A stretch of 64,000 nucleotides of DNA. It comes from Alphaproteobacteria bacterium (GTDB lineage: Bacteria > Pseudomonadota > Alphaproteobacteria > Micropepsales > Micropepsaceae). This document shows, piece by piece, positions 36,034 to 44,501 of the stretch (the stretch's first letter is position 1; the number at the start of each line of letters is the position of its first letter). A program made the translations under genes and the position numbers. The notes beneath the pieces are model-generated. The model was given only the letters and a program-made list of their open reading frames with translations. It was not told the origin of the DNA and made no database searches. The stretch covers positions 1 through 64,000 of the forward strand of contig JAGWMG010000011.1 of NCBI GenBank assembly GCA_028871795.1. Direction: 5' to 3'.

Positions 36034-37344
36034 TTAACGGGCAACCTCGCTCTTGGCCGCGGCCACGGTCATCTTGCCGCGCAGCAGATCGAGCGCGTAG
36101 GCAAGCTGGAAATCGTCGTATTTCTTGCCGGGAGCCGGGTGGATCACCGTGACGGTCTTCCTTTTCGCCGCCGCATCGTTCGTCAGATGGCCAGGCAGAT
36201 CGGCTTCGCTCGGCCGCTCGATCTTGGGCACGGTTTCATCGTCGTTTTGCGCCACGGCGATGTCCGGGACGATCCCTTCAGCCTGGATCGAACGGCCCGA
36301 CGGCGTGTAGTAGCGCGCCGTCGTCAGCCTGAGGGCGCCGCCACTGCCCTCGCCCAGAGGGATGATGGTCTGCACGGAGCCCTTTCCGAAGGACGTCAGG
36401 CCGAGGATTCTGGCGCGCTGATCGTCCTGCAGGGCGCCGGCGACGATTTCGGACGCCGAAGCCGTGCCGCCGTTGATGAGCACGATCACCGGCTTTCCGT
36501 CGGTGATGTCGCCGGGTCTGGGTTTGGCGTCGTAGCGCTGGGTATCATCGGCATGGCGGCCGCGGGTGGAAACGATCTCGCCCTTGTTGAGAAAATCGTT
36601 CGACACCTGGACGGCCTGTTCGAGGAGCCCGCCCGGATTGTTGCGCAGATCGAGGACGTACCCCTTCAGCGACGGGCCGATCTGCTTCTTGAGCTCGCGC
36701 ACCGCCTTTTCCAGGCCGCTCGAGGTCTCTTCGTTGAAGGCGCTGAGCCGGATGTATCCGATGTCGCCTTCGCGATGCCATTTGACGCTGTCGACATGAA
36801 TGACGGCGCGCGCCAGCACCACGTCGAACGGTTTCTTCTCGCCGTTGCGCAGAATCGTAAGGGTGACCTTGGTGCCGACGGGACCGCGCATCTTGTCGAT
36901 GGCGTCGTTCAGCGCCATGCCCTCGATGGTTTTGCCGTCGATGGCGGCGATGAAATCGCCGGTCTTGAGACCGGCCTTGGCCGCCGGAGTGTCGTCGATC
37001 GGCGAGATCACCTTGATCAGCCCATCCTCCATCGTCACTTCGATGCCGATGCCGCCGAACTCGCCTTTGGTCTGGATCTGCATGTCCGCAAAACTCTTCG
37101 CGTCCATGTAGCTGGAGTGCGGATCCAGGTTCGAGACCATCCCCTCGATGGCCCCGTCGATCAGCTCGCTGTCCTGAACCGGGCGCACATAATTGGCGCG
37201 CACGCGCTCGAAGGCCTCGCTGAAGAGATCGAACTGGCGGTAGGGGCCCATCATGCTGTTGGCGCCTCGTGCGGCCGGCAGAACCCCGACGGCGGCCACG
37301 AAGCCAATCATCATGCCGACAACGACGAAAGCGACGCGCTTCAT
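36034..37344 (-). CDS. ctpA: S41-family C-terminal processing protease
   Basis: 436 residues: signal anchor, a PDZ domain (about 85-165, GGIGIEVTMEDGLIKVISPI, AGLKTGDFIAAIDGKTIEGM) and an S41 peptidase domain. The catalytic serine lies in GGTASASEIVAGAL (about 292-300) and the lysine in FGKGSVQT (about 318). CtpA trims periplasmic proteins, often peptidoglycan hydrolases. Its ATG overlaps the stop of the EnvC-like gene by 4 bases, which fits joint control of cell-wall cleavage. Confidence 0.95.
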   Translation of the reverse strand: MKRVAFVVVGMMIGFVAAVGVLPAARGANSMMGPYRQFDLFSEAFERVRANYVRPVQDSELIDGAIEGMVSNLDPHSSYMDAKSFADMQIQTKGEFGGIGIEVTMEDGLIKVISPIDDTPAAKAGLKTGDFIAAIDGKTIEGMALNDAIDKMRGPVGTKVTLTILRNGEKKPFDVVLARAVIHVDSVKWHREGDIGYIRLSAFNEETSSGLEKAVRELKKQIGPSLKGYVLDLRNNPGGLLEQAVQVSNDFLNKGEIVSTRGRHADDTQRYDAKPRPGDITDGKPVIVLINGGTASASEIVAGALQDDQRARILGLTSFGKGSVQTIIPLGEGSGGALRLTTARYYTPSGRSIQAEGIVPDIAVAQNDDETVPKIERPSEADLPGHLTNDAAAKRKTVTVIHPAPGKKYDDFQLAYALDLLRGKMTVAAAKSEVAR

Positions 37345-38612
37345 GATCTTTTTGCCTTCCTTGACGCAACAGCCAAATAGGGTGCCGGGCTGAACCCGCG
37401 GCCGTTCTGCTGCAATTCGAAATAAAGTCGAGGCCGCAGGCTGGTCTTCGACATGATCCCGATCGGCTCCCCTGCCAGCACACGATTTCCGGGACGGACT
37501 TCGAGACGTTCCAACCCTGCCAAGACCGCATCGTAGCCGTCGGCCAATTCCAAGATCAAGACTTGGCCGCTTTTATGGTAAGGCCCGGCGAACAGAATCG
37601 CTCCGTCGGCCGGCGAAATGACCTGCGCACCGGGCGCGGTGGCGTAAGTCAAGCCGGGAGCGGCTTGCCCGCCGACACCGTCCATTCCCTCCGGCGTCAG
37701 CACGCCGACGACGGGATAAACCAGGGAATTCCGCCCCAGCCAGGCCCCATCGGCGCTTTTTTGCGCAGTTACCGTAACGACACTCTGGCTCGCCGGGACC
37801 GCCCGCAAGGCCGCGACCCTTTCGAGCAACGTCTGGAGATTGGCGGCTTGCAAGGCGATCTTGTCCAGTTGGCCCTTCAAATCGCCGTAGTGTGTCGCGG
37901 CGGCATCGGCTTCCAATTGTTTCATCGCGAGGAGTTGATCGAGCTCGATGCGGGCCTGCGACAGATAAGCGGCATTGCTTTCGGCTTCGGCACGCCGCGC
38001 CACCAGCGCCAGCCTCGTCTTGCGCAACGCATCGATGCGCCCCGACAGCGCCGCCGCCTCGCCATAAACGTTCGGCAACGAGGCGCCGACGAGCATCGCC
38101 CCCCTGGCGGCGGCCAAGGCGTCGTCCGGTCTGAGCACCATGGCGGGCGGCATGTCGTGCTGCAGACGCTCCAGGATCGCCAGCAGCCGCGACACCGACA
38201 GCCGATCGTGGGCGAAGTCGGCGGACAGTTTTGCGTTGTCCGCCGTCAGACGAACGATGTCGGCGTCGAGCTGCAACTTTTCTCGCTCCAGGGTTTCGAC
38301 GCGCGCCGCCGTTCTCACCAACTTTTGCTGCAGCGTCTCCGCCTGGCGTGCGAGCGCGTCGCTGGCGCTCTTGGCCGTCGCGACTTGCGGCCGATCCTTG
38401 GTGATTTCTTTTTTCAGTGTCTGAAACTGATCGGCCGTCGACGGCAATTTCGAAAGCGCATTGGCGGGCATCGCGCCGCTCAAATCGGTGACGCCGTCTT
38501 GCGCGGGCGGGCGGGCGATGTCGGGCCTGGGACGGGGCACCGGCGTCTTGTCCGCCGCCGCAACGCAGGGAACAACGGTCAGCACGAGCATCGCGAGAAC
38601 GCGCCGCGGCAT
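37341..38612 (-). CDS. envC: EnvC-like murein hydrolase activator
   Basis: 423 residues from ATG 38612, just before the signal peptide MPRRVLAMLVLTVVPCVAAA. Two long coiled-coil stretches (about 50-180 and 200-290) lead to a degenerate LytM domain (GAQVISPADGAILFAGPYHK, VLILELADGYDAVLAGLERL). The zinc ligands HxxxD and HxH of active M23 enzymes are missing, as in EnvC, which activates amidases instead of cutting. It is coupled to ctpA. The gene follows gpmA by 25 bases. Confidence 0.9.
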   Translation of the reverse strand: MPRRVLAMLVLTVVPCVAAADKTPVPRPRPDIARPPAQDGVTDLSGAMPANALSKLPSTADQFQTLKKEITKDRPQVATAKSASDALARQAETLQQKLVRTAARVETLEREKLQLDADIVRLTADNAKLSADFAHDRLSVSRLLAILERLQHDMPPAMVLRPDDALAAARGAMLVGASLPNVYGEAAALSGRIDALRKTRLALVARRAEAESNAAYLSQARIELDQLLAMKQLEADAAATHYGDLKGQLDKIALQAANLQTLLERVAALRAVPASQSVVTVTAQKSADGAWLGRNSLVYPVVGVLTPEGMDGVGGQAAPGLTYATAPGAQVISPADGAILFAGPYHKSGQVLILELADGYDAVLAGLERLEVRPGNRVLAGEPIGIMSKTSLRPRLYFELQQNGRGFSPAPYLAVASRKAKRS

Positions 38613-38637
38613 CTTCGGGTGCCGGAAGAAAGCGTCG

Positions 38638-39399
38638 TCACGCCTTCTTTGTCTGTGCCCTGACGGCGTTGATGCGTCGTTCCAGCTCCTGCGGGTCGCC
38701 GAGGAATCTTGCGTCATCTGCCTTGTACGCCGCGTTCAGCCGATAGGCTTTGGGAATGCCGGTCGGCAAATCCACCTTGACGATGTCCTCGTCGCTCACG
38801 TCTTCGAGGTATTTGAGCAGGGCGCGCAGCGAATTGCCATGGGCGGCGATGAGCACGCGTTTGCCGGCCTTGAGGTCGGGAAGGATAGTCTGCTCCCAAT
38901 AAGGCATGACGCGGCCGAGAACATCCTTGAGACTCTCGCTGCGCGGCAGATCGGCGTCCGGCACGCCGGCATAGCGCCGGTCGGCCTTGGGATAATCGGG
39001 GGAATCGAGATCGACCGGCGGCGGCGGTGTCGCGTAGGAGCGCCGCCATATCTGGACCTGGGCCTCGCCGAATTGCCGTACCGCTTCGAGCTTGTTCGAG
39101 CCCTGCAGCCTGCCGTAATGGCGTTCGTTCAGGCGCCAGTGCTTGATTACTGGCAGCCACATCGAATCCATCTCTTCCAGGGCGAGCCATAGCGTTTTGA
39201 TCGCACGGGTGAGAAGCGAGGTATAGGCTGAATCGAAAGCGAAGCCGTCCTGCAGCAGTGTGCGTCCGCCGGCGCGCGCCTCACGTTCGCCTTGCTCGCT
39301 CAGCCTGACGTCGCGCCAGCCGGTAAACAGGTTTTTCTTGTTCCACTCGCTCTCGCCGTGACGCAGGATGACAAGCTGGTAATCCTTGAAATCCGCCAT
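38638..39399 (-). CDS. gpmA: 2,3-bisphosphoglycerate-dependent phosphoglycerate mutase
   Basis: About 253 residues from ATG 39399 (GGGG 8 bases upstream; ATG 39417 also possible). The catalytic motif LRHGESEWNKKNLFTGW is at the N-terminus, with WRLNERHYGRLQGSNK and AAHGNSLRALLKYLE giving the second histidine. It interconverts 3- and 2-phosphoglycerate in glycolysis. It heads the minus-strand run with envC, ctpA, the deacetylase and rppH. Confidence 0.97.
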   Translation of the reverse strand: MADFKDYQLVILRHGESEWNKKNLFTGWRDVRLSEQGEREARAGGRTLLQDGFAFDSAYTSLLTRAIKTLWLALEEMDSMWLPVIKHWRLNERHYGRLQGSNKLEAVRQFGEAQVQIWRRSYATPPPPVDLDSPDYPKADRRYAGVPDADLPRSESLKDVLGRVMPYWEQTILPDLKAGKRVLIAAHGNSLRALLKYLEDVSDEDIVKVDLPTGIPKAYRLNAAYKADDARFLGDPQELERRINAVRAQTKKA

Positions 39400-39584
39400 T
39401 TCGTGCATCCCCGCCATGTTCGTCGGATCGCGAACCTATAGCAATTTCCATTGCGAAATAGGCATCGTTTCGCCGCGAAAAATTCGGCGTAAGGGCGCGC
39501 ATAAATCAGCGTCTGCGTGTCGCGGTCGATGCCGTTGTAGGCGGCATCTTGAGCCCGCAGCATTTCCTGGCCCCAAATAGTGTT

Positions 39585-39624
39585 TATACAACCAAAAGAA
39601 CATCAATTATGAACGTATACAACC
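39585..39624 (+). repeat. Direct repeat TATACAACC upstream of flgI
   Basis: TATACAACC occurs at 39585-39593 and 39616-39624, spaced 31 bases start to start (three helical turns) in the AT-rich 400-base gap between gpmA and flgI. It could be a regulator site for either gene. The gap holds no other gene; it also contains the flgI activator site and promoter. Confidence 0.45.
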
Positions 39625-39660
39625 TTAAAGAAAAATCATGCCGGTGGACAGGTTTAAAAC

Positions 39661-39681
39661 TGCCGGGAAAAATCTGCCGGG
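39661..39681. promoter_or_regulatory. Activator site upstream of flgI
   Basis: Two TGCCGGG elements separated by AAAAATC. The second half matches the TTTGCCGG-type arm seen at the other flagellar promoters. It lies about 86 bases upstream of the sigma-54 element at 39750. A weaker ATGCCGG occurs at 39638. Confidence 0.45.
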
Positions 39682-39749
39682 TGACATCGACGGAGATCTG
39701 CGATCTGTTGTAACAGACTGATTTGATTGCACTATTTATTTCATGCGGA

Positions 39750-39764
39750 CGGCACGAAACTGGC
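39750..39764 (+). promoter_or_regulatory. Sigma-54 promoter of flgI-flgJ
   Basis: CGGCACGAAACTGGC keeps GG and GC at 10-base spacing and the GGCACG core. The -12 side (TGGC for TTGC) is imperfect. Transcription would start about 26 bases before the flgI ATG. Confidence 0.55.
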
Positions 39765-39801
39765 AGGGAGGAATACGGAAAACGAGCAGCAGAAGCGGCT
39801 T

Positions 39802-40932
39802 ATGCCCTACAAGCGTCCATTCATAAGACTCTTCGCCGCCCTTCTCGCAGGTCTGCTGGCAGCACCGCCACAGCCGATCTTCGCTTATTCGCGTGTCAAG
39901 GACCTGGTCGACGTTCAGGGCATTCGCGACAACATGCTGGTCGGCTATGGGCTGGTGGTCGGCCTCAACGGCACCGGCGACTCCCTCAAGAACGCGCCCT
40001 TCACCCAGCAAAGCATCCAGACCATGCTCGAGCGGCTCGGCGTCAACACGCGCGGCAGCATCATGCAGACCAAGAACGTCGCCGCTGTGATGGTGACGGC
40101 AAGCCTTCACGCCTTTTCGGCCCAGGGCACGCGCATCGACGTTTCGGTCAGCGCCATGGGCGACGCCAAGAGCTTGCAAGGCGGCACCTTGCTGGTGACC
40201 CCACTGTTCGGCGCCGACGGGCAGATATATGCACTCGGCCAGGGCCCGGTCGCCATTGGCGGCTTCAGCGCCCAGGGCGATGCCGCCAGCGTGACCCGTG
40301 GCGTGCCCACGGCGGGACGCATCTCCAACGGGGCGATCGTGGAGCGCGAGGTCGGCTTCTCGCTGGCCGGCGAACACGAGCTGAAGCTTTCCCTGCACAA
40401 TCCCGATCTGACGACGGCGACGCGCCTTGCCGCCGCGGTGAACACCTATCTCGGAGGCTCTATCGCGCAAGCCACCGATCCCGCCACCATCCACATCGCC
40501 GTTCCCGCCAATTACCCCAATGGCGTCGTCGGCCTTCTCACCGACGTCGAGCAGGTGAAGGTCGATCCCGATCAGCCCGCCAAGGTCGTCATCGACGAAC
40601 AGTCCGGCGTCATCGTCATGGGCGCCAATGTGCGGATTTCGACGGTCGCCATCGCCCAAGGCAATCTGACGATCCGCGTCAACGAGACCCCGCAGGTGAG
40701 CCAGCCGGCGCCCTTCTCCAACACCGGCACCACACAAGTTGTCCCGCGCACGCAGATCCAGATCGACGACAGCAAGGGCAACAAGATGACGGTGCTGCAG
40801 GACGGCGTGGCACTGCAAAGTCTGGTTGACGGCTTGAACGCCCTCGGCGTCGGCCCGCGCGACATCATCTCGATCCTGCAGGCGATCAAGGCGGCCGGCG
40901 CGCTGCAGGCGGACATCGAGGTCATCGGATGA
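39802..40932 (+). CDS. flgI: Flagellar P-ring protein FlgI
   Basis: 376 residues from ATG 39802. A signal peptide (FIRLFAALLAGLLAAPPQPI) is followed by the conserved RVKDLVDVQGIRDNMLVGYG, LVVGLNGTGDSL, NVAAVMVTASL and the C-terminal LVDGLNALGVGPRDIISILQ. FlgI is exported by Sec and polymerises, with FlgA, into the periplasmic P-ring. It overlaps flgJ by 4 bases. Confidence 0.97.
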   Translation: MPYKRPFIRLFAALLAGLLAAPPQPIFAYSRVKDLVDVQGIRDNMLVGYGLVVGLNGTGDSLKNAPFTQQSIQTMLERLGVNTRGSIMQTKNVAAVMVTASLHAFSAQGTRIDVSVSAMGDAKSLQGGTLLVTPLFGADGQIYALGQGPVAIGGFSAQGDAASVTRGVPTAGRISNGAIVEREVGFSLAGEHELKLSLHNPDLTTATRLAAAVNTYLGGSIAQATDPATIHIAVPANYPNGVVGLLTDVEQVKVDPDQPAKVVIDEQSGVIVMGANVRISTVAIAQGNLTIRVNETPQVSQPAPFSNTGTTQVVPRTQIQIDDSKGNKMTVLQDGVALQSLVDGLNALGVGPRDIISILQAIKAAGALQADIEVIG

Positions 40933-41243
40933 GTCCCGGCGTCGACATCCAGACCGCGATTGCGGTTGCCAAGGCTCCGTTCCTGGCGCCTCGCCAAACC
41001 ACCGATCCCGCCACGGCGACGAAAGTCGCGAAGGAATTCGAAGGCGTCTTCCTCAGCCAGTTTCTCGGCGCGATGTTCGACGGCATCTCCACCGACGGCC
41101 CCTTCGGCGGCGGCCAGGGCGAGCAGATGTTCCGCTCGCTGATGCTCGACGAATACGGCAAACAGATCGTCGCGCAAGGCGGCATCGGCCTGGCGAGCAC
41201 CGTTTCCCGCGAGCTTCTCAAGACCCAGGAAGCTCCCCAATGA
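40929..41243 (+). CDS. flgJ: Rod-binding protein FlgJ (short form)
   Basis: 104 residues that contain only the rod-binding half of FlgJ (KVAKEFEGVFLSQFLGAMFD, FGGGQGEQMFRSLMLDEYGK, QIVAQGGIGLA). The muramidase half of enterobacterial FlgJ is absent, as is usual in Alphaproteobacteria. It caps or scaffolds the growing rod. Four-base overlaps on both sides place it in one unit with flgI and the FlgN-like gene. Confidence 0.93.
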   Translation: MSPGVDIQTAIAVAKAPFLAPRQTTDPATATKVAKEFEGVFLSQFLGAMFDGISTDGPFGGGQGEQMFRSLMLDEYGKQIVAQGGIGLASTVSRELLKTQEAPQ

Positions 41244-41662
41244 GCGCCGATCCGCAAAAGATTCAACGCTTGATCGCGATGGCCGAACGGCTGATCGCGG
41301 CGATCGAATCCGACATCGCCGCGCTCAAGGCGGGGCGTCTGCAGGAATTGCGCACCACCGATCCCGAGATCCAGCACCTGTCGTTGCTGTATGACCGCGA
41401 GGCGGCGGGGATGGACCCGGCGCGCGCAAAAGCGGCGCCGTCCGATCTGCGCCGCAAATTCTTCGACACCACCGCGAAATTCCGCGATGTCCTTGCCCTG
41501 CATGCGCGCCTGCTGACGCGCGTGCGCAATGCCAGCGAAGGCATCGTCAAGGCGGTGGCCGAGGAAATCGAGCGCCGCCGCGCGCCGACCTGCACCTATG
41601 CGCCGGCGGCGTCGCACGCGCGTCCGCAGGCTTCGGCGATGGTCTACAACACAGTGATCTAG
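41240..41662 (+). CDS. FlgN-like flagellar chaperone
   Basis: 140 residues, nearly all helical (RLIAMAERLIAAIESDIAAL, FFDTTAKFRDVLALHARLLT), with a disordered C-terminal tail ending SAMVYNTVI. Size, helix pattern and place after flgJ suggest the FlgN family, the export chaperone of hook-associated proteins FlgK and FlgL. Sequence similarity is too loose to be sure. Its stop overlaps by 4 bases that of the convergent beta-propeller gene. Confidence 0.65.
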   Translation: MSADPQKIQRLIAMAERLIAAIESDIAALKAGRLQELRTTDPEIQHLSLLYDREAAGMDPARAKAAPSDLRRKFFDTTAKFRDVLALHARLLTRVRNASEGIVKAVAEEIERRRAPTCTYAPAASHARPQASAMVYNTVI

Positions 41663-44394
41663 CCGGTGGCGCTGGTGCTCGAATTGCTGACGGACAGCAA
41701 GTTCAGCGCCAGCGAATAGTTCGACAATTGGGATTGCGTATAGGCCGACACGGTGCCGCCGGATTGCGCCGCCGTGCCGGTGCTCGAGGCGGGCGCGTTG
41801 GTTGTCTGATAGGCCTTCTGGATGGCGGAGAGCACACTCAGCAGTTGCGCGCGCGCGGCGCCCGCGGCGGAGGCTGTGAGAACATTCATGTTGGTGGCGA
41901 GGCCAAGCCCGAACGCCCGCGAACTCGACGAGGAATTTCCGCCTGCGCTTAGCGTTCCCGCCGCGATGCCCAGCCGCGCCAGCGCGTCGAAGTTTGCCGG
42001 ACCCGCCACGAGCTTCGCCGTCACGCTCGTGCCCGCCGCAATCTTCAAGCCCTCGCCGTTCGCGCCGTAACTGATGCTCGCCGCGCCGTTGGAGCCGAGT
42101 TCGCCGTTGATCTTGGTAACCAGGCTCTGCAGCGTCTCGCCGTTGTCGATCGTAATCGTGAAGGCCCGCGCCGCCGTGCCCTCGATTTGGATCTGGAACG
42201 AATCGCCTGCTCTCAGCGTCGTCTGGGACGTCAGATCACTCGACTGGCTGACGCCGATGGTCCCGCGCGGAAGGCCGAGCGCATCCAGCACGCTCGAACC
42301 GCTGTTGTCGAAAGCGACGGCTTGTCCGGCGGACTGGCCGTCGGCGCCGCCATATTGGCGCGTCCAAACGATCGCGCCAGCGGGGGACATCGCGGTGACG
42401 AAGGTATTGTTGGTGCCGACGGCGTTGCGGGTCTGCCCGGCAAACGTCCCGGTGGTGGTGCCGGCGAGATAGACCGTGCCGTCGGAGCCGATCGTCAACC
42501 CGCCCGCCGTGTCGCTGCCGCCGGTCCCAACATAGCTCACCGTATTGGGAGTGGCGCTGGCGCCGTTGTCCGTCGCCGCGAAGACGAAAGCGTCGCTGCC
42601 GCCCGAGTTGGCGTTGGCGATCGCGGCCGCCCCGCCGGCGTCGAGCGCGCCGTTCTGCGTCGAGCCCGCAACGTAGATCTGATTGCCGTTCACGGCCAAG
42701 CCGCTGATGGAGCCGCCGTTCCCGAGCGCGCCCAGATCGATCTGCCAGGCCGGTGCGACGGTGGCGTCGCCGCCCGTGTATTTGGAGAGGATCGCTTCGC
42801 CGTTCTGCACCGACGCCACCACGAGATCGCCCGACGCCGTGACCGCGGTGGCGGCGACCGTGTCGTTTCCAGAGGTGCCGAATTGCTGCTCGTAGATCGT
42901 CTTTCCCGAAGAAGCGAGTTTGGCGATGTAGGCGTCGCGGCCGCCGTTGCTGGTCTGGCCCGCGCCGATGACGCCGGTCACCTGTCCGCCGACATAGACA
43001 TTGCCCGAGGCGTCCACGCTCACGGCGGCGGCCTGGTTGTTGTTGAGCGTCTGGATCTGCGTGGTCCAGGTCTGGTTGCCGTTGGCGTCGTATTTGGCGA
43101 CGAAACTGTCCGTGTTGCTGTTGGCGACGGCGGTGGTGCCGAGGTCGGCCGTGGTCGATCCGGCAACCACCACGCCGCCGTTCGGATTGAGCGCCAGCGA
43201 AGCGGCGGAAGCGGAGCCGGCGCTGCCCAGGAGCTTGGTCCACTGCAGATTGCCGGCCGAGTCGTACTTCGTCAGATAGACGTCCTGCGAACCCTGATTG
43301 AGCTGATTGGCGAAACTGCCGGTCGCGTTGCCGACCATGTAGACGTTGCCGTTCGCATCGACCACCGTCGATTGCGCCGTCGTCGTTCCCGTGGTTGGCG
43401 AAACGGTGGCGCTGAAGGAACTCTGCGGGGCGGAAAGATTCGTCAGCTTGACCAGCCGGCCTTGATTGTCCGCGGCGGTGCCGGATGCGGCCGTCGTCAG
43501 ACCGGAGGTGCCCGCGACGTAAAGCGACGGGGTGGCGGCGGCCGAAGACAGCGAAATGCTCTCGCTTGCCGAAGTGTTGATCTGGATGCCGTAAGAGGCA
43601 TTCGTGGGATCGTTGATCGAGCCTTGGGTGATCACGCGCTGGAAGCGCGAGGAGAACCCGGCACCCATCAGCTGCTGATTGACATAGTTGACGATGTTGT
43701 CGATCGAAAGCGCGCCTTGGACCTGCGACAGGTCGATTGCAACGTTCGTCGTCGTCCCGCCCTTGGTGACGGCGACGGTGAAGCTGTCGCCGACGCTAAG
43801 GCCCGGCAAGGCCTTGGCGATATTGGCGTCGCCGACGACCGTGCCGCCGCTGTAGCCGAACGTCGCGAACGGCACCTGTGCCGTGCTGGTGACGGACGAC
43901 GAAGGCGCCGCCGCCTGCAGCGTGAAATTGTTGAACGTCGCGGTCTTGATGAAGGATTCGATCTGCTGCATCCCCGTCTGGAATCGGGTGTTCAAGCCGA
44001 CCAATTGTCCCGCCGTCATGGTGGAGCGCTGCGCCATGCTGGCCAGATAGGAAACATTGTTGACCGCGTTGTAGAGCGCGAAGAGGTTCTGGTTGTCCTG
44101 CTCGGTCTTGGCGTCGGCGGCGCTGCTGTGCAGCGTCGGCACCTTGCTGGTGTCGAGGAAATTGGCGGTGGCGAGCACCTGGGCGTCGCGGGTTTGCTGG
44201 CTGGGCGGAGACAGGTTCTCCCAAGGCAGTTGATCTTTCGCCGTGGCGCCGGTCGAAGAGGACGCAGACGACGAAGAGGTGGAACCGGCTGTGCCGCTCG
44301 CAGACGTCGCCGCCGCGGCGACGGACAACTGCGCTTGGTAGTAGTTGAGCAGGGTCATCGGATCGAAGCTCAAGATCGAAAGAGTCGTGGCCAT
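41659..44394 (-). CDS. Beta-propeller protein with flagellin-IN-like segments
   Basis: 911 residues without a signal peptide. The N-terminus (LSILSFDPMTLLNYYQAQLS) leads to a Ser/Thr-rich linker and a helical part. Near 200 comes a flagellin-IN-like segment (GDSFTVAVTKGG, then LSIDNIVNYVNQQLM). Residues about 340-690 form SBBP-type propeller repeats (DANGNVYMVGNATG, DASGNVYVGGQVTG, GSDGTVYLAGTTTG, each followed by a KYDxxGNxxW-like strand). A second IN-like segment follows near 730 (AGDSFQIQIEGTAARAFTIT, NGETLQSLVTKINGELGS). The C-terminus is helical. This suggests export by the flagellar type III system to the hook or filament. The function is unknown. A CtrA-type box lies upstream at 44463. 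Confidence 0.75.
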   Translation of the reverse strand: MATTLSILSFDPMTLLNYYQAQLSVAAAATSASGTAGSTSSSSASSSTGATAKDQLPWENLSPPSQQTRDAQVLATANFLDTSKVPTLHSSAADAKTEQDNQNLFALYNAVNNVSYLASMAQRSTMTAGQLVGLNTRFQTGMQQIESFIKTATFNNFTLQAAAPSSSVTSTAQVPFATFGYSGGTVVGDANIAKALPGLSVGDSFTVAVTKGGTTTNVAIDLSQVQGALSIDNIVNYVNQQLMGAGFSSRFQRVITQGSINDPTNASYGIQINTSASESISLSSAAATPSLYVAGTSGLTTAASGTAADNQGRLVKLTNLSAPQSSFSATVSPTTGTTTAQSTVVDANGNVYMVGNATGSFANQLNQGSQDVYLTKYDSAGNLQWTKLLGSAGSASAASLALNPNGGVVVAGSTTADLGTTAVANSNTDSFVAKYDANGNQTWTTQIQTLNNNQAAAVSVDASGNVYVGGQVTGVIGAGQTSNGGRDAYIAKLASSGKTIYEQQFGTSGNDTVAATAVTASGDLVVASVQNGEAILSKYTGGDATVAPAWQIDLGALGNGGSISGLAVNGNQIYVAGSTQNGALDAGGAAAIANANSGGSDAFVFAATDNGASATPNTVSYVGTGGSDTAGGLTIGSDGTVYLAGTTTGTFAGQTRNAVGTNNTFVTAMSPAGAIVWTRQYGGADGQSAGQAVAFDNSGSSVLDALGLPRGTIGVSQSSDLTSQTTLRAGDSFQIQIEGTAARAFTITIDNGETLQSLVTKINGELGSNGAASISYGANGEGLKIAAGTSVTAKLVAGPANFDALARLGIAAGTLSAGGNSSSSSRAFGLGLATNMNVLTASAAGAARAQLLSVLSAIQKAYQTTNAPASSTGTAAQSGGTVSAYTQSQLSNYSLALNLLSVSNSSTSATG

Positions 44395-44462
44395 CCGTTC
44401 CGCCCGCTGCGCGCGGAAAAGTTTCCCCTTTTCCTCTTAACGAGGCTTGAAGATCAGCGTGC

Positions 44463-44477
44463 TTAACGCAGCCTTAA
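44463..44477. promoter_or_regulatory. CtrA-type box TTAA-N7-TTAA
   Basis: TTAACGCAGCCTTAA is an exact TTAA-N7-TTAA match between the divergent propeller gene (start 44394) and the TPR gene (start 44502). Another TTAA is at 44437. CtrA drives early flagellar genes in Caulobacter relatives. Confidence 0.55.
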
Positions 44478-44501
44478 CGCGACGCGCGCAACAACTGGGA
44501 G

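Noticed and set aside
42187-44466. 759-codon plus-strand open frame opposite the propeller gene
   Set aside because: Arg/Gly-rich shadow of a real GC-rich gene. No protein-like pattern, and it crosses the intergenic CtrA box.
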